47,105 bases of DNA. It comes from Polyangiaceae bacterium UTPRO1. GTDB lineage: Bacteria > Desulfobacterota > Binatia > UTPRO1. The notes under the pieces were generated by a model. The model was not told the DNA's origin and did no database searches. It worked only from the letters and a program-made list of their open reading frames with translations. The translations under genes were made by a program, and so were the position numbers. Positions 10,424 through 19,618 of the stretch are shown one piece after another (within the stretch, counting starts at the first letter, position 1; the number at the start of each line of letters is the position of its first letter). Location of the stretch: contig MWST01000005.1 of NCBI GenBank assembly GCA_002050235.1, positions 1-47,105 of the forward strand. Reading direction: 5' to 3'.

Positions 10424-10822
10424 ATGGCCGCGACGATCATGATAGTCGACGACAACGAGAACGCCGTCCACATGACCGCCCGCATGCTCTCCGGCTTCGG
10501 CTTCGAGGTGATGACGGCGCTCGACGGACCGAACGCGCTGGCGCAGCTCGCCGAGCGCCGTCCGGACTGCATCCTGCTCGACATCATGATGCCGCGCATG
10601 AGCGGCCTCGAGGTTCTCGCGCGCTTGCAGCACGACCCCGCGACCGCCGCCATACCCGTCATCCTGCTGACCGCGAAGAGTCAGGACGAGGACGTGCTCG
10701 CAGGCTACAAGGACGGCGCCGAGTACTACCTCACCAAGCCGTGCAGCTCTCGCGATCTCGTCTATGCCATCCGACTCGTGCTCGGAAGCCTGCGTTCCCA
10801 GGCTCCGAACCCGCCCGGCTGA
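10424..10822 (+). CDS. Single-domain response regulator (second of a pair)
   Basis: 132-residue receiver, same length as the preceding one and clearly paralogous (LLDIMMPRMSGLEVL, LLTAKSQDEDVLAGYKDGA, LTKPC). All catalytic receiver residues are kept. GAGGAGG at 10411-10417 lies six bases before the ATG. The two probably arose by tandem duplication and may compete for or share one phosphodonor, as PilG and PilH do in twitching systems; this is inference. Confidence 0.85.
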   Translation: MAATIMIVDDNENAVHMTARMLSGFGFEVMTALDGPNALAQLAERRPDCILLDIMMPRMSGLEVLARLQHDPATAAIPVILLTAKSQDEDVLAGYKDGAEYYLTKPCSSRDLVYAIRLVLGSLRSQAPNPPG

Positions 10823-10896
10823 GCATTCCCGGAATACCCCGACGTAGACCTCGCCGACGCGGCGGGCTACAGTTCCCGCCCTGCGAGGTCGCCGAC

Positions 10897-11565
10897 GTGA
10901 GTCCATCGAACCGAGCCCGCGGGTGTCTGATCACGGTCGAGGGGATCGACGGCGCCGGGAAGAGCACGCAGGTCGAGCATCTGGCGACGCTGCTCGCGGC
11001 ACGCGGGCTGCGGACGCTCACCACGCGCGAGCCCGGAGCGACGTCGCTCGGTCGTGAGCTCCGGCGCTTGTTGCTCGCCCGCGAGCTCGCCCTGGCCTCC
11101 GACGCCGAGCTCTTCCTCTTCCTCGCCGACCGCGCCGAACACGTCGCAACCGTCATCGCGCCGGCGCTCGCCGCCGGCGCGGTGGTCCTCTGCGACCGCT
11201 TCGCCGATTCCACGATCGCGTATCAGGGGCACGGCCGCGGCCGCGACCTCGCGCGCGTGCGGCGCTGGAGCGACGAGAGCAGCGCCGGCATAGCGCCCGA
11301 CTTGACCCTGCTCCTCGATTGCCCGATCGCTCTCGGCGCCGAGCGTCGGCGGCACGAGAACGATCGCTACGAGATTCTCGACTCGAGCTTCCACGAGCGC
11401 GTCCGCGCCGGATTCCTCGTCGAAGCCGCGGCTGCGCCCCAGCGCATCCGCCGGATCGACGCCAGCCGCCCGCTCGCCGAGGTCAGCGCCGAGGTCGCGC
11501 GCGTGACGCTCGCCTGGCTCGATGCCCGCGGCTACTCCGCCGCGCCGGCCTCGGCGAGCGCGTGA
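10897..11565 (+). CDS. tmk: Thymidylate kinase
   Basis: 222 residues. Phosphorylates dTMP to dTDP. P-loop EGIDGAGKSTQ near residue 14, TREPG for dTMP binding, DRFADSTIAYQG (DRY-type motif) and the lid region ERRRHENDRYE are visible. GTG 10897 gives a normal N-terminus; reading further upstream would run into the response regulator. The gene heads a tmk-holB-ricT-metG-tatD run joined by very short gaps and overlaps, an arrangement resembling the tmk/holB/yaaT region of Firmicutes. Confidence 0.93.
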   Translation: MSPSNRARGCLITVEGIDGAGKSTQVEHLATLLAARGLRTLTTREPGATSLGRELRRLLLARELALASDAELFLFLADRAEHVATVIAPALAAGAVVLCDRFADSTIAYQGHGRGRDLARVRRWSDESSAGIAPDLTLLLDCPIALGAERRRHENDRYEILDSSFHERVRAGFLVEAAAAPQRIRRIDASRPLAEVSAEVARVTLAWLDARGYSAAPASASA

Positions 11566-12593
11566 GCATGCCGCCGCGCCGTCCCGCCTCGCCGCCGGAC
11601 CGAGCACCGGCCGCAGCGGCAGCCGTCGGTCGCTTCGCCGACGTGCGCGGTCACGAGCGAGCGATCACGCATCTCCGCCGCGGCTTCGAGGCGGGCCGGC
11701 TCGCGCACGCGTTCGTGTTCACCGGGCCCGAGGGCGTCGGGAAGCTGACGGTCGCGCGCCTGCTCGCAGCCGGACTGCACTGCGACGTCGCCCCGTTCGA
11801 CGCCTGCGGCGGCTGCGGCGCCTGCCGCACGATCGCCGCCGGCACGCATCCCGACGTGCGCATCGTCGCCGGCCCGCTGGACGGCAAGCGCGACATCTCG
11901 ATCGAGCAGGTCCGCGATCTGCAACGCGAGCTCGGCTTCCGCTCGCTCTCGCAGCATCCCAAGGTCGGCATCATCGACGACGCTCACCTGCTCACGGCGC
12001 AAGCACAGAATGCGCTCTTGAAGACTCTCGAAGAGCCGAGCGGCGACAGCGTGCTCGTACTGGTCGCCGTTCAACAGTCGGCGCTGCTGCCGACGATCCT
12101 GTCGCGCTGCCAGCGGGTGAGCTTCGGGCCGCTTCCTACCGCGGACGTCGTCGCCATTCTGGAGCGTCGGGGCCGGAGTGCCACCGAGGCGCGCGCGCTC
12201 GCTGCCTACGCCGACGGCAGCCCAGGCGTCGCGCTGGGGCTCGATCCGGAGCTCTTCGACCGCCGCCGGCGCGAGCTGCTGACCGCGCTCGCGGGGCTTC
12301 GCGGCGCCGACTTCAAGAAGCTCGTCGACTTCGCGCAGACGCTCGCCGGCGAGGACAAGGATCCGGCGGCGGTTCTGGCGCTCGTGGCGTCGTGGCACCG
12401 CGACCTCCTGCGCCGCGCCGTGCTCGGCGCCGACGCCGAGCTGCAGAACGCCGACCTCGCCGCCGCGATCGGAACCCCCGACGTCGGGCGCAGTCTTCGC
12501 AATCTCGAGACGACGTATGATACGATGCGCGCCCTGCGTCGGAACGCCAACCGCAACCTAGCCCTCGTCCGGATGCTGATGCGCTTCGAGTGA
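11562..12593 (+). CDS. holB: DNA polymerase III delta prime subunit
   Basis: About 343 residues. Clamp-loader subunit with AAA+ fold. P-loop region GPEGVGKLT is followed by a zinc module CxxCGACRT-like (CGGCGACR) and then the sensor region AQNALLKTLEEPS and ILSRCQRVSF, hallmarks of delta prime/gamma. Starts at GTG 11562 overlapping tmk (GTGA) or at ATG 11568. Its stop overlaps the next start in the same way, pointing to translational coupling. Confidence 0.92.
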   Translation: MSMPPRRPASPPDRAPAAAAAVGRFADVRGHERAITHLRRGFEAGRLAHAFVFTGPEGVGKLTVARLLAAGLHCDVAPFDACGGCGACRTIAAGTHPDVRIVAGPLDGKRDISIEQVRDLQRELGFRSLSQHPKVGIIDDAHLLTAQAQNALLKTLEEPSGDSVLVLVAVQQSALLPTILSRCQRVSFGPLPTADVVAILERRGRSATEARALAAYADGSPGVALGLDPELFDRRRRELLTALAGLRGADFKKLVDFAQTLAGEDKDPAAVLALVASWHRDLLRRAVLGADAELQNADLAAAIGTPDVGRSLRNLETTYDTMRALRRNANRNLALVRMLMRFE

Positions 12594-13426
12594 TCATGAC
12601 CAGCACTTCCCATTCGTCCACGCCGCCGTGCCTGGTCGGCGTCCAGTTCCAACCCGCCGGCCCGATCCACGACTACGACTGCGGCGGACTGGACCTGGCG
12701 CGCGGGGATCGCATAGTCGTCGAGATGGCGCGCGCCACGGCGCTGGCGACGGTGGCGCGCCCGCCGCGGCCGCGCACCGACGCCGGCGACGGCGTGCCGC
12801 GCGTGCTCCGGCGCGCCGACGAGCACGACCTGGCGCGCGACGAGCGCAACCAGGCCCGGCGGCACGAAGCCCTGCGTTTTTGTCTCGAACGCATCCGCGC
12901 CCGCGGCATGTCCATGAAGCTCGTGAAGGTGGACGTGCTCTTCGACGGCAGCAAGGTGATCTTCTACTTCACCGCCGAGGGGCGGGTGGACTTCCGCGAG
13001 CTCGTCCGCGACCTGGCGCAGGGCCTACGCAAGCGGATCGAGATGAGGCAGATCGGCTCCCGCGACGAGAGCAAGATGATCGGCGGCATCGGACCGTGCG
13101 GGCGCGAGCTCTGCTGCTCGACCTGGCTCCGCGATTTCCAGGCCGTCTCGGTGCGGATGGCGAAAGAACAAGGGCTCTCCCTCACCCCATCGAGGCTCTC
13201 GGGCATGTGCGGTCGACTCAAGTGCTGCCTGCGCTACGAGTACGCTACCTACCTCGAGCTCCGGCGCGGGCTTCCGAAGGTCGGCGCCAGGGTCGAGTCG
13301 GTCAAGGGCGACGGGGTCGTGCTGCGCCACGACGTCCTCAAGCAGACCGCCGTCGTGCGGCGGGCGGACGACGGCGTCGAGGTCGAGGTCACGCTCGAAG
13401 ATCTGGTCGAGCAGCGTGCCGGCTGA
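12590..13426 (+). CDS. PSP1-domain protein, RicT/YaaT-like
   Basis: 278 residues from GTG 12590 (276 from ATG 12596). The PSP1 C-terminal domain is clear: MKLVKVDVLFDGSKVIFYFT, RKRIEMRQIGSRDESKMIG, then CGRELCCSTWL and MCGRLKCCLRYEY. The cysteines match those that ligate Fe-S in the RicA/RicF/RicT (YaaT) complex of Bacillus, which affects RNase Y. The position between holB and metG is also that of yaaT relatives. Partners RicA and RicF are not seen, so its function here is uncertain. Confidence 0.85.
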   Translation: MIMTSTSHSSTPPCLVGVQFQPAGPIHDYDCGGLDLARGDRIVVEMARATALATVARPPRPRTDAGDGVPRVLRRADEHDLARDERNQARRHEALRFCLERIRARGMSMKLVKVDVLFDGSKVIFYFTAEGRVDFRELVRDLAQGLRKRIEMRQIGSRDESKMIGGIGPCGRELCCSTWLRDFQAVSVRMAKEQGLSLTPSRLSGMCGRLKCCLRYEYATYLELRRGLPKVGARVESVKGDGVVLRHDVLKQTAVVRRADDGVEVEVTLEDLVEQRAG

Positions 13427-14969
13427 CGCGACCGCGACCGGCGTGCGGCACCTGTACGTAACGACGCCGCTCTACTACGTGAACGGCGAGCCGCACCTCG
13501 GCTCCGCGTACACGATCCTCATCTGCGACACCGTCGCACGCTTCTACCGCCAGCGCGGCTACGACACCTACTTCCTGACCGGCACCGACGAGCACGGCGA
13601 CAAGATCGCCGAAGCCGCCGCCGCCGCCGGCGAAGAGCCGAAGGCCTACGCCGACCGCATCAGCGCTATCTTCCGCAGCACCTGGGAGCAGAGCGGCCTC
13701 GCCTACGATCGTTTCATCCGCACTACCGACGCCGATCACATCCGCACCGTCCAGGAGATCCTGCAGCAGGTCTACGACGCCGGCGACATCTACTTCGGCA
13801 GCTACGGTGGCCTCTACTGCAAGGGTTGCGAACGCTTCTACACCGAGAAGGAGCTGGTCGACGGGAAGTGCCCCGACCACAGGACGACCCCGGACTTCAT
13901 CGCCGAGGACAACTACTTCTTCCGCATGGGCAAGTACCAGGAGCGCCTCCTCACGGCGCTCGCCGCCAAACCCGATCTCGTGCGCCCCGAGCGCTATCGC
14001 AACGAGGTGCTGGCGATGCTGCGGGAGCCGCTGGAAGACCTCTGCATCTCGCGCCCCAAGAGTCGCCTCACCTGGGGCATCGAGATGCCCTTCGACGACC
14101 GCTTCGTCACCTACGTCTGGTTCGACGCGCTCATCAACTACGTTACCGCCGTGCGCTCGCTCGGTCGCGAGCGCTGCGACGCGCTCTGGCCGGCAGCGCA
14201 GCACTTCATCGCCAAGGACATCCTGAAGCCGCACGCGATCTACTGGCCGACGATGCTCATGGCCGCCGGTCTGCCGCTCTACGACCACCTGAACGTTCAC
14301 GGCTACTGGACGGTCGACGGCCAGAAGATGTCGAAGAGCCTCGGCAACGTCGTGCGGCCGCTCGACATGCAGGCCAAGTACGGGCGCGACGCCTTCCGCT
14401 ACGTGCTGCTGCGCGAGAGCGTCTTCGGCCTCGACGCCGACTTCCGCGAGGACGCTCTCGTGACCCGCATCAACGCCGACCTCGCCAACAACGTCGGCAA
14501 CCTCGTGAGCCGCACGCTCTCGATGCAGCACAAGTACTTCGCCGGCGCGGTGCAGCCGCTAGGCGAGCAGCGGCCCGAGGACGCGGCGCTCGCCGCCGCC
14601 TTCGCGGCAGCCGCGCGCGAGGTGGATGCTCAGGTCGCCGAGCTGATGCTGTCGCGAGCCCTCGAGGCGATATTCCGCGCCGCCGATCACGCCAACAAGT
14701 ACATCGTCGAGACCGCGCCCTTCACGCTCGCCAGGGATCCGGCGACCAAGCCGCGCGTCGGCGCCATCCTGCACAATCTGCTGGAGGCACTGCGGTCGAC
14801 CGCGCAACTCGCGGCGCCGTTCATCCCGGAGACGGCGACCCGCATCGTCGAGCTGCTGAACCTCCCTGCCGACGCGTTGCGGGTGCCGGGTGCCGCATGG
14901 GGTACCGCATTCCCCGCCGGGCACGTCGTGCGGAAGCCCGTCCCGCTCTTTCCCCGTATCGAGGCCTGA
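13416..14969 (+). CDS. metG: Methionyl-tRNA synthetase
   Basis: 517 residues, lacking the C-terminal tRNA-binding (EMAP-like) domain found in longer MetRS. Class I signatures: HLGS (HIGH equivalent) near residue 23, KMSKS near 304. The zinc knuckle is reduced: CKGCE with a later CPDH, as in the shorter MetRS type. Start GTG 13416 overlaps the end of the PSP1 gene by 11 bases. tatD follows 13 bases after the stop, a common bacterial pairing. Confidence 0.95.
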   Translation: MPADATATGVRHLYVTTPLYYVNGEPHLGSAYTILICDTVARFYRQRGYDTYFLTGTDEHGDKIAEAAAAAGEEPKAYADRISAIFRSTWEQSGLAYDRFIRTTDADHIRTVQEILQQVYDAGDIYFGSYGGLYCKGCERFYTEKELVDGKCPDHRTTPDFIAEDNYFFRMGKYQERLLTALAAKPDLVRPERYRNEVLAMLREPLEDLCISRPKSRLTWGIEMPFDDRFVTYVWFDALINYVTAVRSLGRERCDALWPAAQHFIAKDILKPHAIYWPTMLMAAGLPLYDHLNVHGYWTVDGQKMSKSLGNVVRPLDMQAKYGRDAFRYVLLRESVFGLDADFREDALVTRINADLANNVGNLVSRTLSMQHKYFAGAVQPLGEQRPEDAALAAAFAAAAREVDAQVAELMLSRALEAIFRAADHANKYIVETAPFTLARDPATKPRVGAILHNLLEALRSTAQLAAPFIPETATRIVELLNLPADALRVPGAAWGTAFPAGHVVRKPVPLFPRIEA

Positions 14970-14982
14970 GGGCGCGCCGGCG

Positions 14983-15849
14983 ATGACGACGGGGAGCAAC
15001 GACGGCACCGCGACTCCGCGTCCGCGCGCCGCCTCCTGGCGGCCGCCGGCGACGGTCGTGCCGCTGATCGACTCGCACTGCCACCTAGATCAGGACGCCT
15101 TCGCCGCCGACCGCGACGCGGTGATCACACGCGCCCGCGCCGCCGGGGTCGAACGCATGATCACCGTCGGCGCCGGAGGCGCGCTCGCGAGCAACGAGGC
15201 GGCAGTGGCGATCGCCGCGGACACCCCAGGCATCTTCGCCGCGGTAGCCGTCCATCCTCACGACGCGAGCGCCATCGCCGCGGACACCTGGGGGGAGCTC
15301 CGCCGTCTATGGGCGCACCCGAAGGTGGTCGCGGTCGGCGAGACCGGCCTCGACTACTACTACGAGCATTCGCCGGCCGAGGTGCAGCAGCGCCATCTCC
15401 GCCGCTTCGTTCGCGAGGCGGGCCGCGCCGGGCTGCCGCTCGTGATCCACTGCCGCGACGCCTTCCCCGACCTCTTGCGCATCTTCCGAGAGGAGGACGC
15501 GGCGGCGGTCGGCGGCGTCATTCACTGCTTCAGCGGTTCGCCGGCCGAAGCCGACGCCTGCCTGGCGCTGGGTTTCGCGCTCTCCTTCTCCGGCATCATC
15601 ACCTTCAAGACCGCCGGCCGGCTGCGCGAGGTAGTGCGCGCAACGCCCCGCGACCGCATCCTGATCGAGACCGATGCGCCCTTTCTGGCTCCCGTTCCGC
15701 ACCGCGGTAAGCGCAACGAGCCCGGCCTGGTGCGGCGGGTCGCCGAGGAGATCGCCGACAGCCTCGGGATCGATCTCGCGGAGGCGGCGCGGCTCACGAC
15801 GGCCAACACCGAGCGCGTCTTCCGACTGCCGAGTCCGACCGATACGTAG
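14983..15849 (+). CDS. tatD: TatD family metal-dependent deoxyribonuclease
   Basis: 288 residues. Amidohydrolase-fold nuclease with metal ligands in DSHCHLD, GETGLDYYY, HCRDAF, HCFSGS and ETDAPFLAP, a full set. TatD enzymes act in DNA repair and turnover as 3'-5' exonucleases or in D-Tyr-tRNA-like hydrolysis; the precise substrate cannot be told from sequence. The start ATG 14983 leaves a 25-residue Ala/Arg/Pro-rich N-terminus before the core; GTG or ATG further in would shorten it. It ends the housekeeping run. Confidence 0.92.
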   Translation: MTTGSNDGTATPRPRAASWRPPATVVPLIDSHCHLDQDAFAADRDAVITRARAAGVERMITVGAGGALASNEAAVAIAADTPGIFAAVAVHPHDASAIAADTWGELRRLWAHPKVVAVGETGLDYYYEHSPAEVQQRHLRRFVREAGRAGLPLVIHCRDAFPDLLRIFREEDAAAVGGVIHCFSGSPAEADACLALGFALSFSGIITFKTAGRLREVVRATPRDRILIETDAPFLAPVPHRGKRNEPGLVRRVAEEIADSLGIDLAEAARLTTANTERVFRLPSPTDT

Positions 15850-15936
15850 ACGCAGCGGAGCTGCCCGGTACACGGCTCCGTCCACTGCCGCGCAGCCCCC
15901 GCGGGAGAGTCGAGCGCAGCGCCTCCCGGAATCCGC

Positions 15937-16452
15937 TCAGTCGTCGTCGTCGGATGCGCTCGAGCGATAGTCGTTCGGCTGGGCGGTGCAGATGGCCCAC
16001 AGGACGGCGCCGATCATGAACGCCAGCACGGCCTCGAGGCCGAGGAACGCCGCCACCTTGAGCCCGGCAAAGCGCGGCGAGACGAAGCGGACCAGCCAGC
16101 CCGCCGCCTCGTCGGCGAGCGCGGTCGTGAAGGCGAGGCTCACGATCCACGCCTTCCAGCGGTTCGCCATCGGCACGAAGAGCACGAGGTGCGTCATCGT
16201 CAGCACCAGAATACCCATCGCGAAGAGATGGAAGTGGGTGATCTCGAGCAGTCCCTGGTAGCTCCGCGGCTGCGTGAACGTCGCCTCGTTGCCGAGATAG
16301 TACGCCACCACCGATGCCGGATTCAGGGTCATCTTCGCGAAGTAGAGGAGCGCGTTCGTGATCCAGAGGAGCGCGACGAACACCAGGAACCACACCAGGA
16401 CGAGGCGGAGCAGCCAATTGTTTCGCCAATCGGGGGTGACGGTGAAGCGCAT
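15937..16452 (-). CDS. Small four-helix membrane protein of the flavinylation operon
   Basis: 171 residues with about four membrane segments (near 14-37, 71-93, 100-120 and 134-155) and an acidic DDDD tail. Histidines H73, H75 and H88 lie in one hydrophobic stretch (THFHLFAMGI, then THLVLF), which could ligate haem b or a metal, but no named cytochrome family is certain. It starts seven bases after the stop of the FMN-binding protein gene, with GGTGA just upstream, and is last in the apbE operon. The likely role is electron delivery across the inner membrane to the flavoprotein; this is inference from context. Confidence 0.7.
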   Translation of the reverse strand: MRFTVTPDWRNNWLLRLVLVWFLVFVALLWITNALLYFAKMTLNPASVVAYYLGNEATFTQPRSYQGLLEITHFHLFAMGILVLTMTHLVLFVPMANRWKAWIVSLAFTTALADEAAGWLVRFVSPRFAGLKVAAFLGLEAVLAFMIGAVLWAICTAQPNDYRSSASDDDD

Positions 16453-16458
16453 TCACCG

Positions 16459-17061
16459 TCACCCGGGAGCCGGCGTCGCCGAGACGGCGGTCGGCGTCGC
16501 GCCGGCGGCGGGTGCGGCCGCGGGCGCGCCGGCGTCGACCACGGCGACGGCGACGAGAGCGAGCGCGCGCCGTACACCCATCGTCATTGCCCGCGCGCTC
16601 AGGGTGGCGCCGGTGATCCCCTGGATTCCGGCCCCGAGCCTAAGATCGTCGTCGAGGACCCGCCCCTGGAACTGCGCTATCCAGCGTGGCGGCGGCTGGT
16701 ATTCGGATGGCTCGTGGAATGCCAGCACCTCGACCCGCTCGAGCCGGCCGGCGGGGTCGATCACCACCATGAACGTCTCCGGCAGGGTGCGGACGATGTG
16801 GCTATCGATGACCGCGTAGCCTTGCACCGTCCCGTCCTTCCACCCTACGTGGATCGTCCAGAGCTGCGAGCCGAGCGGCGAGCGGGCGCGCTTCTCGACC
16901 TCGGCCTTCTGGGCATCGGTGAGAATCACGACCCGCTCCTCGATGCGATCACTGCCGGGGAACGCGAGGGCCAGCGCCTCGTCCTTGGCGAGGAATACGG
17001 CCGCACGCGCGGCGCGGCCGGTCACACACGCGGCGACGGCCATGCCGAGCATGGCCGCCAT
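16459..17061 (-). CDS. Exported FMN-binding protein, likely ApbE substrate
   Basis: 200 residues from ATG 17061. An N-terminal hydrophobic signal (MAAMLGMAVAACVTGRAARA) implies export. The C-terminal half is an FMN-binding domain as in RnfG/NqrC: VQGYAVIDSHIVRTLPETF, then GITGATLS at 148-155, where T153 is the expected site of phosphoester-linked FMN. An Ala/Pro-rich tail follows. The gene lies 23 bases after the barrel gene and in the same operon as apbE, the enzyme that attaches FMN to this motif. No strong ribosome binding site is visible; ATG 17052 is an alternative. Confidence 0.85.
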   Translation of the reverse strand: MAAMLGMAVAACVTGRAARAAVFLAKDEALALAFPGSDRIEERVVILTDAQKAEVEKRARSPLGSQLWTIHVGWKDGTVQGYAVIDSHIVRTLPETFMVVIDPAGRLERVEVLAFHEPSEYQPPPRWIAQFQGRVLDDDLRLGAGIQGITGATLSARAMTMGVRRALALVAVAVVDAGAPAAAPAAGATPTAVSATPAPG

Positions 17062-17084
17062 CCGCAGGCGCCGTGCCCGGACCG

Positions 17085-18551
17085 TCAGAACACGAACCCC
17101 GCGCCGAGGTTCACCTCGTCGGCCCGCGGTTTGTTGCCGCCGGCATTGAAGTTGCGGTACTCGAGCTTCAATACGACCTGCGGGTGCGGCTTGTAGTCGA
17201 GGCCGACGGTGTAGAGCTGCACGTCGTTCCCAGGGGCACGCCTGAAGCCCCGCGGCACTTTGTCTTGGGTATCGAAGATCTCGTAGCGGAAGAACGGCGA
17301 CAGGTACTGGGTCGTGTCGGGAAACACGAGCGGTAGGACGTCGTAGGCGGCCTCGGCGTAGAAGCCGAAGATGTCCTCGGCGACCGTCTGCCCGGCGGCG
17401 CGGCTCAACGTGCCGGCATCGTCGATCGACGTCATCGCACCGAGCGCACGGAGCTCGAGCCCCCGATAGCGGACCTGGGCATGCGCTTCCCAGAGGAGCG
17501 TGAAGGCGTTCGGCTTGTCGCCGTCGAACTCGCCGTTCTGGCCGGCATCGCCGGCAAAGAAAGAGGCCCCGATCATGGTCCCGGCAAAAGGCGTGTAGTC
17601 GAGGCGCGCGGTGCCGGCAAGATCTTCGGCGAACGCGCGGTTGCCGAGCTGCCGGGCGCTGCGAATGCCGCTCGACTTGTAGCCGGCGGCGTTCAGGCTG
17701 TTCATGAGGTAGGCGCGGTACTCGAGGCCCGGCACGATGGTCCCGAAGAAGCCGACGCCGCCCTCGCGCCACGTCGTCGGAATGATGGAGCGCTCCACCT
17801 CGGGACGAAGTACGCCGTGGAAGAACGGCGGCTCGTGGATCTCGTTGATGAAGCCCATGGGCACGAGCAGGAGTCCGGCGCGCACGTTCAACTGCTGCCA
17901 GAGCAGGAAATCCAGGTAGGCGAACTCGACCGTGGCCTCGCCGCTGTCGGAGGTGACGGTGTCCTCACCGACGACCGCGTGCTCGAACTCGAGCTCGGCG
18001 TTCATCAGGATGCGATCGCTGAACTTGTAGCCGGTGTAGAGGACGAAGCGCAGCACGTCGAAGCGGTCGCGCTTACCTTGCTGATCGCTCACGTACTTCT
18101 GGAAGTTGTACTCGCCGTAGCCGCCGATCGAGAGGCCGCGGTCGACCTGGTAGACTTTCGAGGCCGCCGGTCCGAGCCCGTAGAGGCTCTTGAGCTCCTT
18201 GTGCTCGGGCAGGACGAGGGCTTGCTTGAGGCGCTCCACTTCCGTCGCCAGTACGTCGATCTTGCGATTCTGTTCGGACGTCCCCGGGCCGGCGATCGGC
18301 TCCGGCGTCCCCGCCGGCGCCGCAGCCGCCGGAGCGGCGGTTTCCGCGGACGCGCCGCGCGGCCTGTCGCGCGCCTCTTCGAGGGCACGCAGGCGGGCGC
18401 GCATTTCGCGCATCTCCTTCTCCATGCGGTCGAGCTGCTCTTGGTAGGCGCGGATGCGGGGATCGTCGCCGGCGAGCACCGGCAGGGCGCCCATCTGAGC
18501 GGTGAGCAGCGCCGCCAACAACGACCGGGCAACGATACGGCGAGCCTTCAT
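17085..18551 (-). CDS. Outer-membrane porin-like beta-barrel with coiled-coil N-terminus
   Basis: 488 residues. Signal peptide MKARRIVARSLLAALLTAQM to ALPVLAG, then a coiled coil (about 30-60, RMEKEMREMRARLRALEE) and an Ala/Pro linker, as in OprO/DcaP-type porins. From about residue 125 (GLSIGGYGEYNFQ) alternating strands form a barrel ending in Phe (AGFVF), the usual BAM recognition end. Starts in an ATGA overlap with apbE, with AAGGAG eight bases upstream. In this operon it may admit an iron complex or electron acceptor, but specificity cannot be read from sequence. Confidence 0.8.
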   Translation of the reverse strand: MKARRIVARSLLAALLTAQMGALPVLAGDDPRIRAYQEQLDRMEKEMREMRARLRALEEARDRPRGASAETAAPAAAAPAGTPEPIAGPGTSEQNRKIDVLATEVERLKQALVLPEHKELKSLYGLGPAASKVYQVDRGLSIGGYGEYNFQKYVSDQQGKRDRFDVLRFVLYTGYKFSDRILMNAELEFEHAVVGEDTVTSDSGEATVEFAYLDFLLWQQLNVRAGLLLVPMGFINEIHEPPFFHGVLRPEVERSIIPTTWREGGVGFFGTIVPGLEYRAYLMNSLNAAGYKSSGIRSARQLGNRAFAEDLAGTARLDYTPFAGTMIGASFFAGDAGQNGEFDGDKPNAFTLLWEAHAQVRYRGLELRALGAMTSIDDAGTLSRAAGQTVAEDIFGFYAEAAYDVLPLVFPDTTQYLSPFFRYEIFDTQDKVPRGFRRAPGNDVQLYTVGLDYKPHPQVVLKLEYRNFNAGGNKPRADEVNLGAGFVF

Positions 18552-19600
18552 TCCTCGTTCTCCTTCCGGACGGTGCTCACGACCGGGATGGCCGCGGCGG
18601 AATACGGTTCGAAGCTCCCGGGGGGTGCCCCGGCCAACGTGATGCGGCGCGCGGCGCCGCGATCGTCGATGAAGAGCGCGCCGGCGCCGGGAACGCGGGC
18701 GAGCACGGCGGCGGCGTCCCGAAGTCCGATCACTAGCAGCGCCGTCGATAGGGCGTCGGCCGTCGTGGCGGCAGGGGCCCATACGGTGACCGCGAGCCCC
18801 GCCGCCGCCGGCCGTCCGGTGCGCGGATCGAAGACATGGCTCGGCGCTCGCCAGCCTTCGGCGCTGAAGTCGCGCTCGTAGTTGCCGGACGTAGCGACGG
18901 CGAGATCGCGATCGAGTCCCAGCGTCCCGAGGCTCCCTTCAGGGTCAGCCGGATCTCGGACCGCGATCCGCCACCTGCCCTCGGGACCGTCACCGACGAG
19001 CAGGAGATTGCCGCCGAGATCGAGGAGACCGCGGCGGGCACCGGTCGCGAGGAGCGCTGCCCGCGCCCGGTCGAGGCCGTAGCCTTTGGCGATTCCGCCG
19101 AGGTCGATCGCCATTCCGTCGCGCGCAAAGGACACGGAGCGCGTCGCGGCATCGAGCACGAGGCCGCCCCATCCGACGGCGTCGATGCGTCCCGCCGGCA
19201 GATACTCGAGGTCGCGATACGCGCCCCAGCCGCGCAGGAGGGGCAGGATGGTCACGTCGAACGCTCCATCGGTGATCTCGCTGAGAGCGCGCGCCCGCAC
19301 TAGGCACTCGAACAGATCGTCGGCGACCGGCTCGGCATGGTGCGCCGCATGGATATTGACCCGCACCAGGTCGCTCTCCGGGCGATACAGGCTCATCGCC
19401 GCGTCGACCCGGCGGAGCGCACCGAAGGCGGCCACGAACGCGTCGTCGCGCGGCTCGTCGAGCGTAACTCGCGCGATCGTGCCCATCACCAACTCGGCGC
19501 GCGTCGCGGATACGGCCGCTGCCGCCGGCACGGCGGCTGCGAGTGCGCCGAGCAGCGCCCACGCAGCCGCGGTTCGGACTGGATTGAAAGTGATTCTCAT
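18548..19600 (-). CDS. apbE: ApbE, FAD:protein FMN transferase (exported)
   Basis: 350 residues with a Sec-type signal (MRITFNPVRTAAAWALLGAL to VPAAAA) and no lipobox Cys. ApbE uses FAD to attach FMN to Thr/Ser in [S/T]GAT[x][S/T] motifs of extracytoplasmic proteins. Family motifs: MGTIARVTL, GAFDVTILPLLRGWG, IDLGGIAKGYGLDRA, LLDLGGNLLLVG, VATSGNYERDF, HVFDPRTGRPA and ADALSTALLVIG. It is the first gene of a four-gene minus-strand operon that includes its likely substrate. The start codon lies inside a Fur box and no clear SD precedes it, as expected for a short leader. Confidence 0.93.
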   Translation of the reverse strand: MRITFNPVRTAAAWALLGALAAAVPAAAAVSATRAELVMGTIARVTLDEPRDDAFVAAFGALRRVDAAMSLYRPESDLVRVNIHAAHHAEPVADDLFECLVRARALSEITDGAFDVTILPLLRGWGAYRDLEYLPAGRIDAVGWGGLVLDAATRSVSFARDGMAIDLGGIAKGYGLDRARAALLATGARRGLLDLGGNLLLVGDGPEGRWRIAVRDPADPEGSLGTLGLDRDLAVATSGNYERDFSAEGWRAPSHVFDPRTGRPAAAGLAVTVWAPAATTADALSTALLVIGLRDAAAVLARVPGAGALFIDDRGAARRITLAGAPPGSFEPYSAAAIPVVSTVRKENEE

Positions 19601-19604
19601 TTTC
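19586..19604 (-). promoter_or_regulatory. Fur box over the apbE start codon
   Basis: On the minus strand GAAAATGAGAATCACTTTC matches 15 of 19 positions of the classical Fur box GATAATGATAATCATTATC and keeps its palindromic symmetry. It covers the ATG at 19600 and sits just downstream of a sigma-70 promoter, a position where Fe-loaded Fur would block transcription. A fur-family gene is 125 bases upstream. Confidence 0.75.
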
Positions 19605-19618
19605 GTGGAGCGGCGGGG

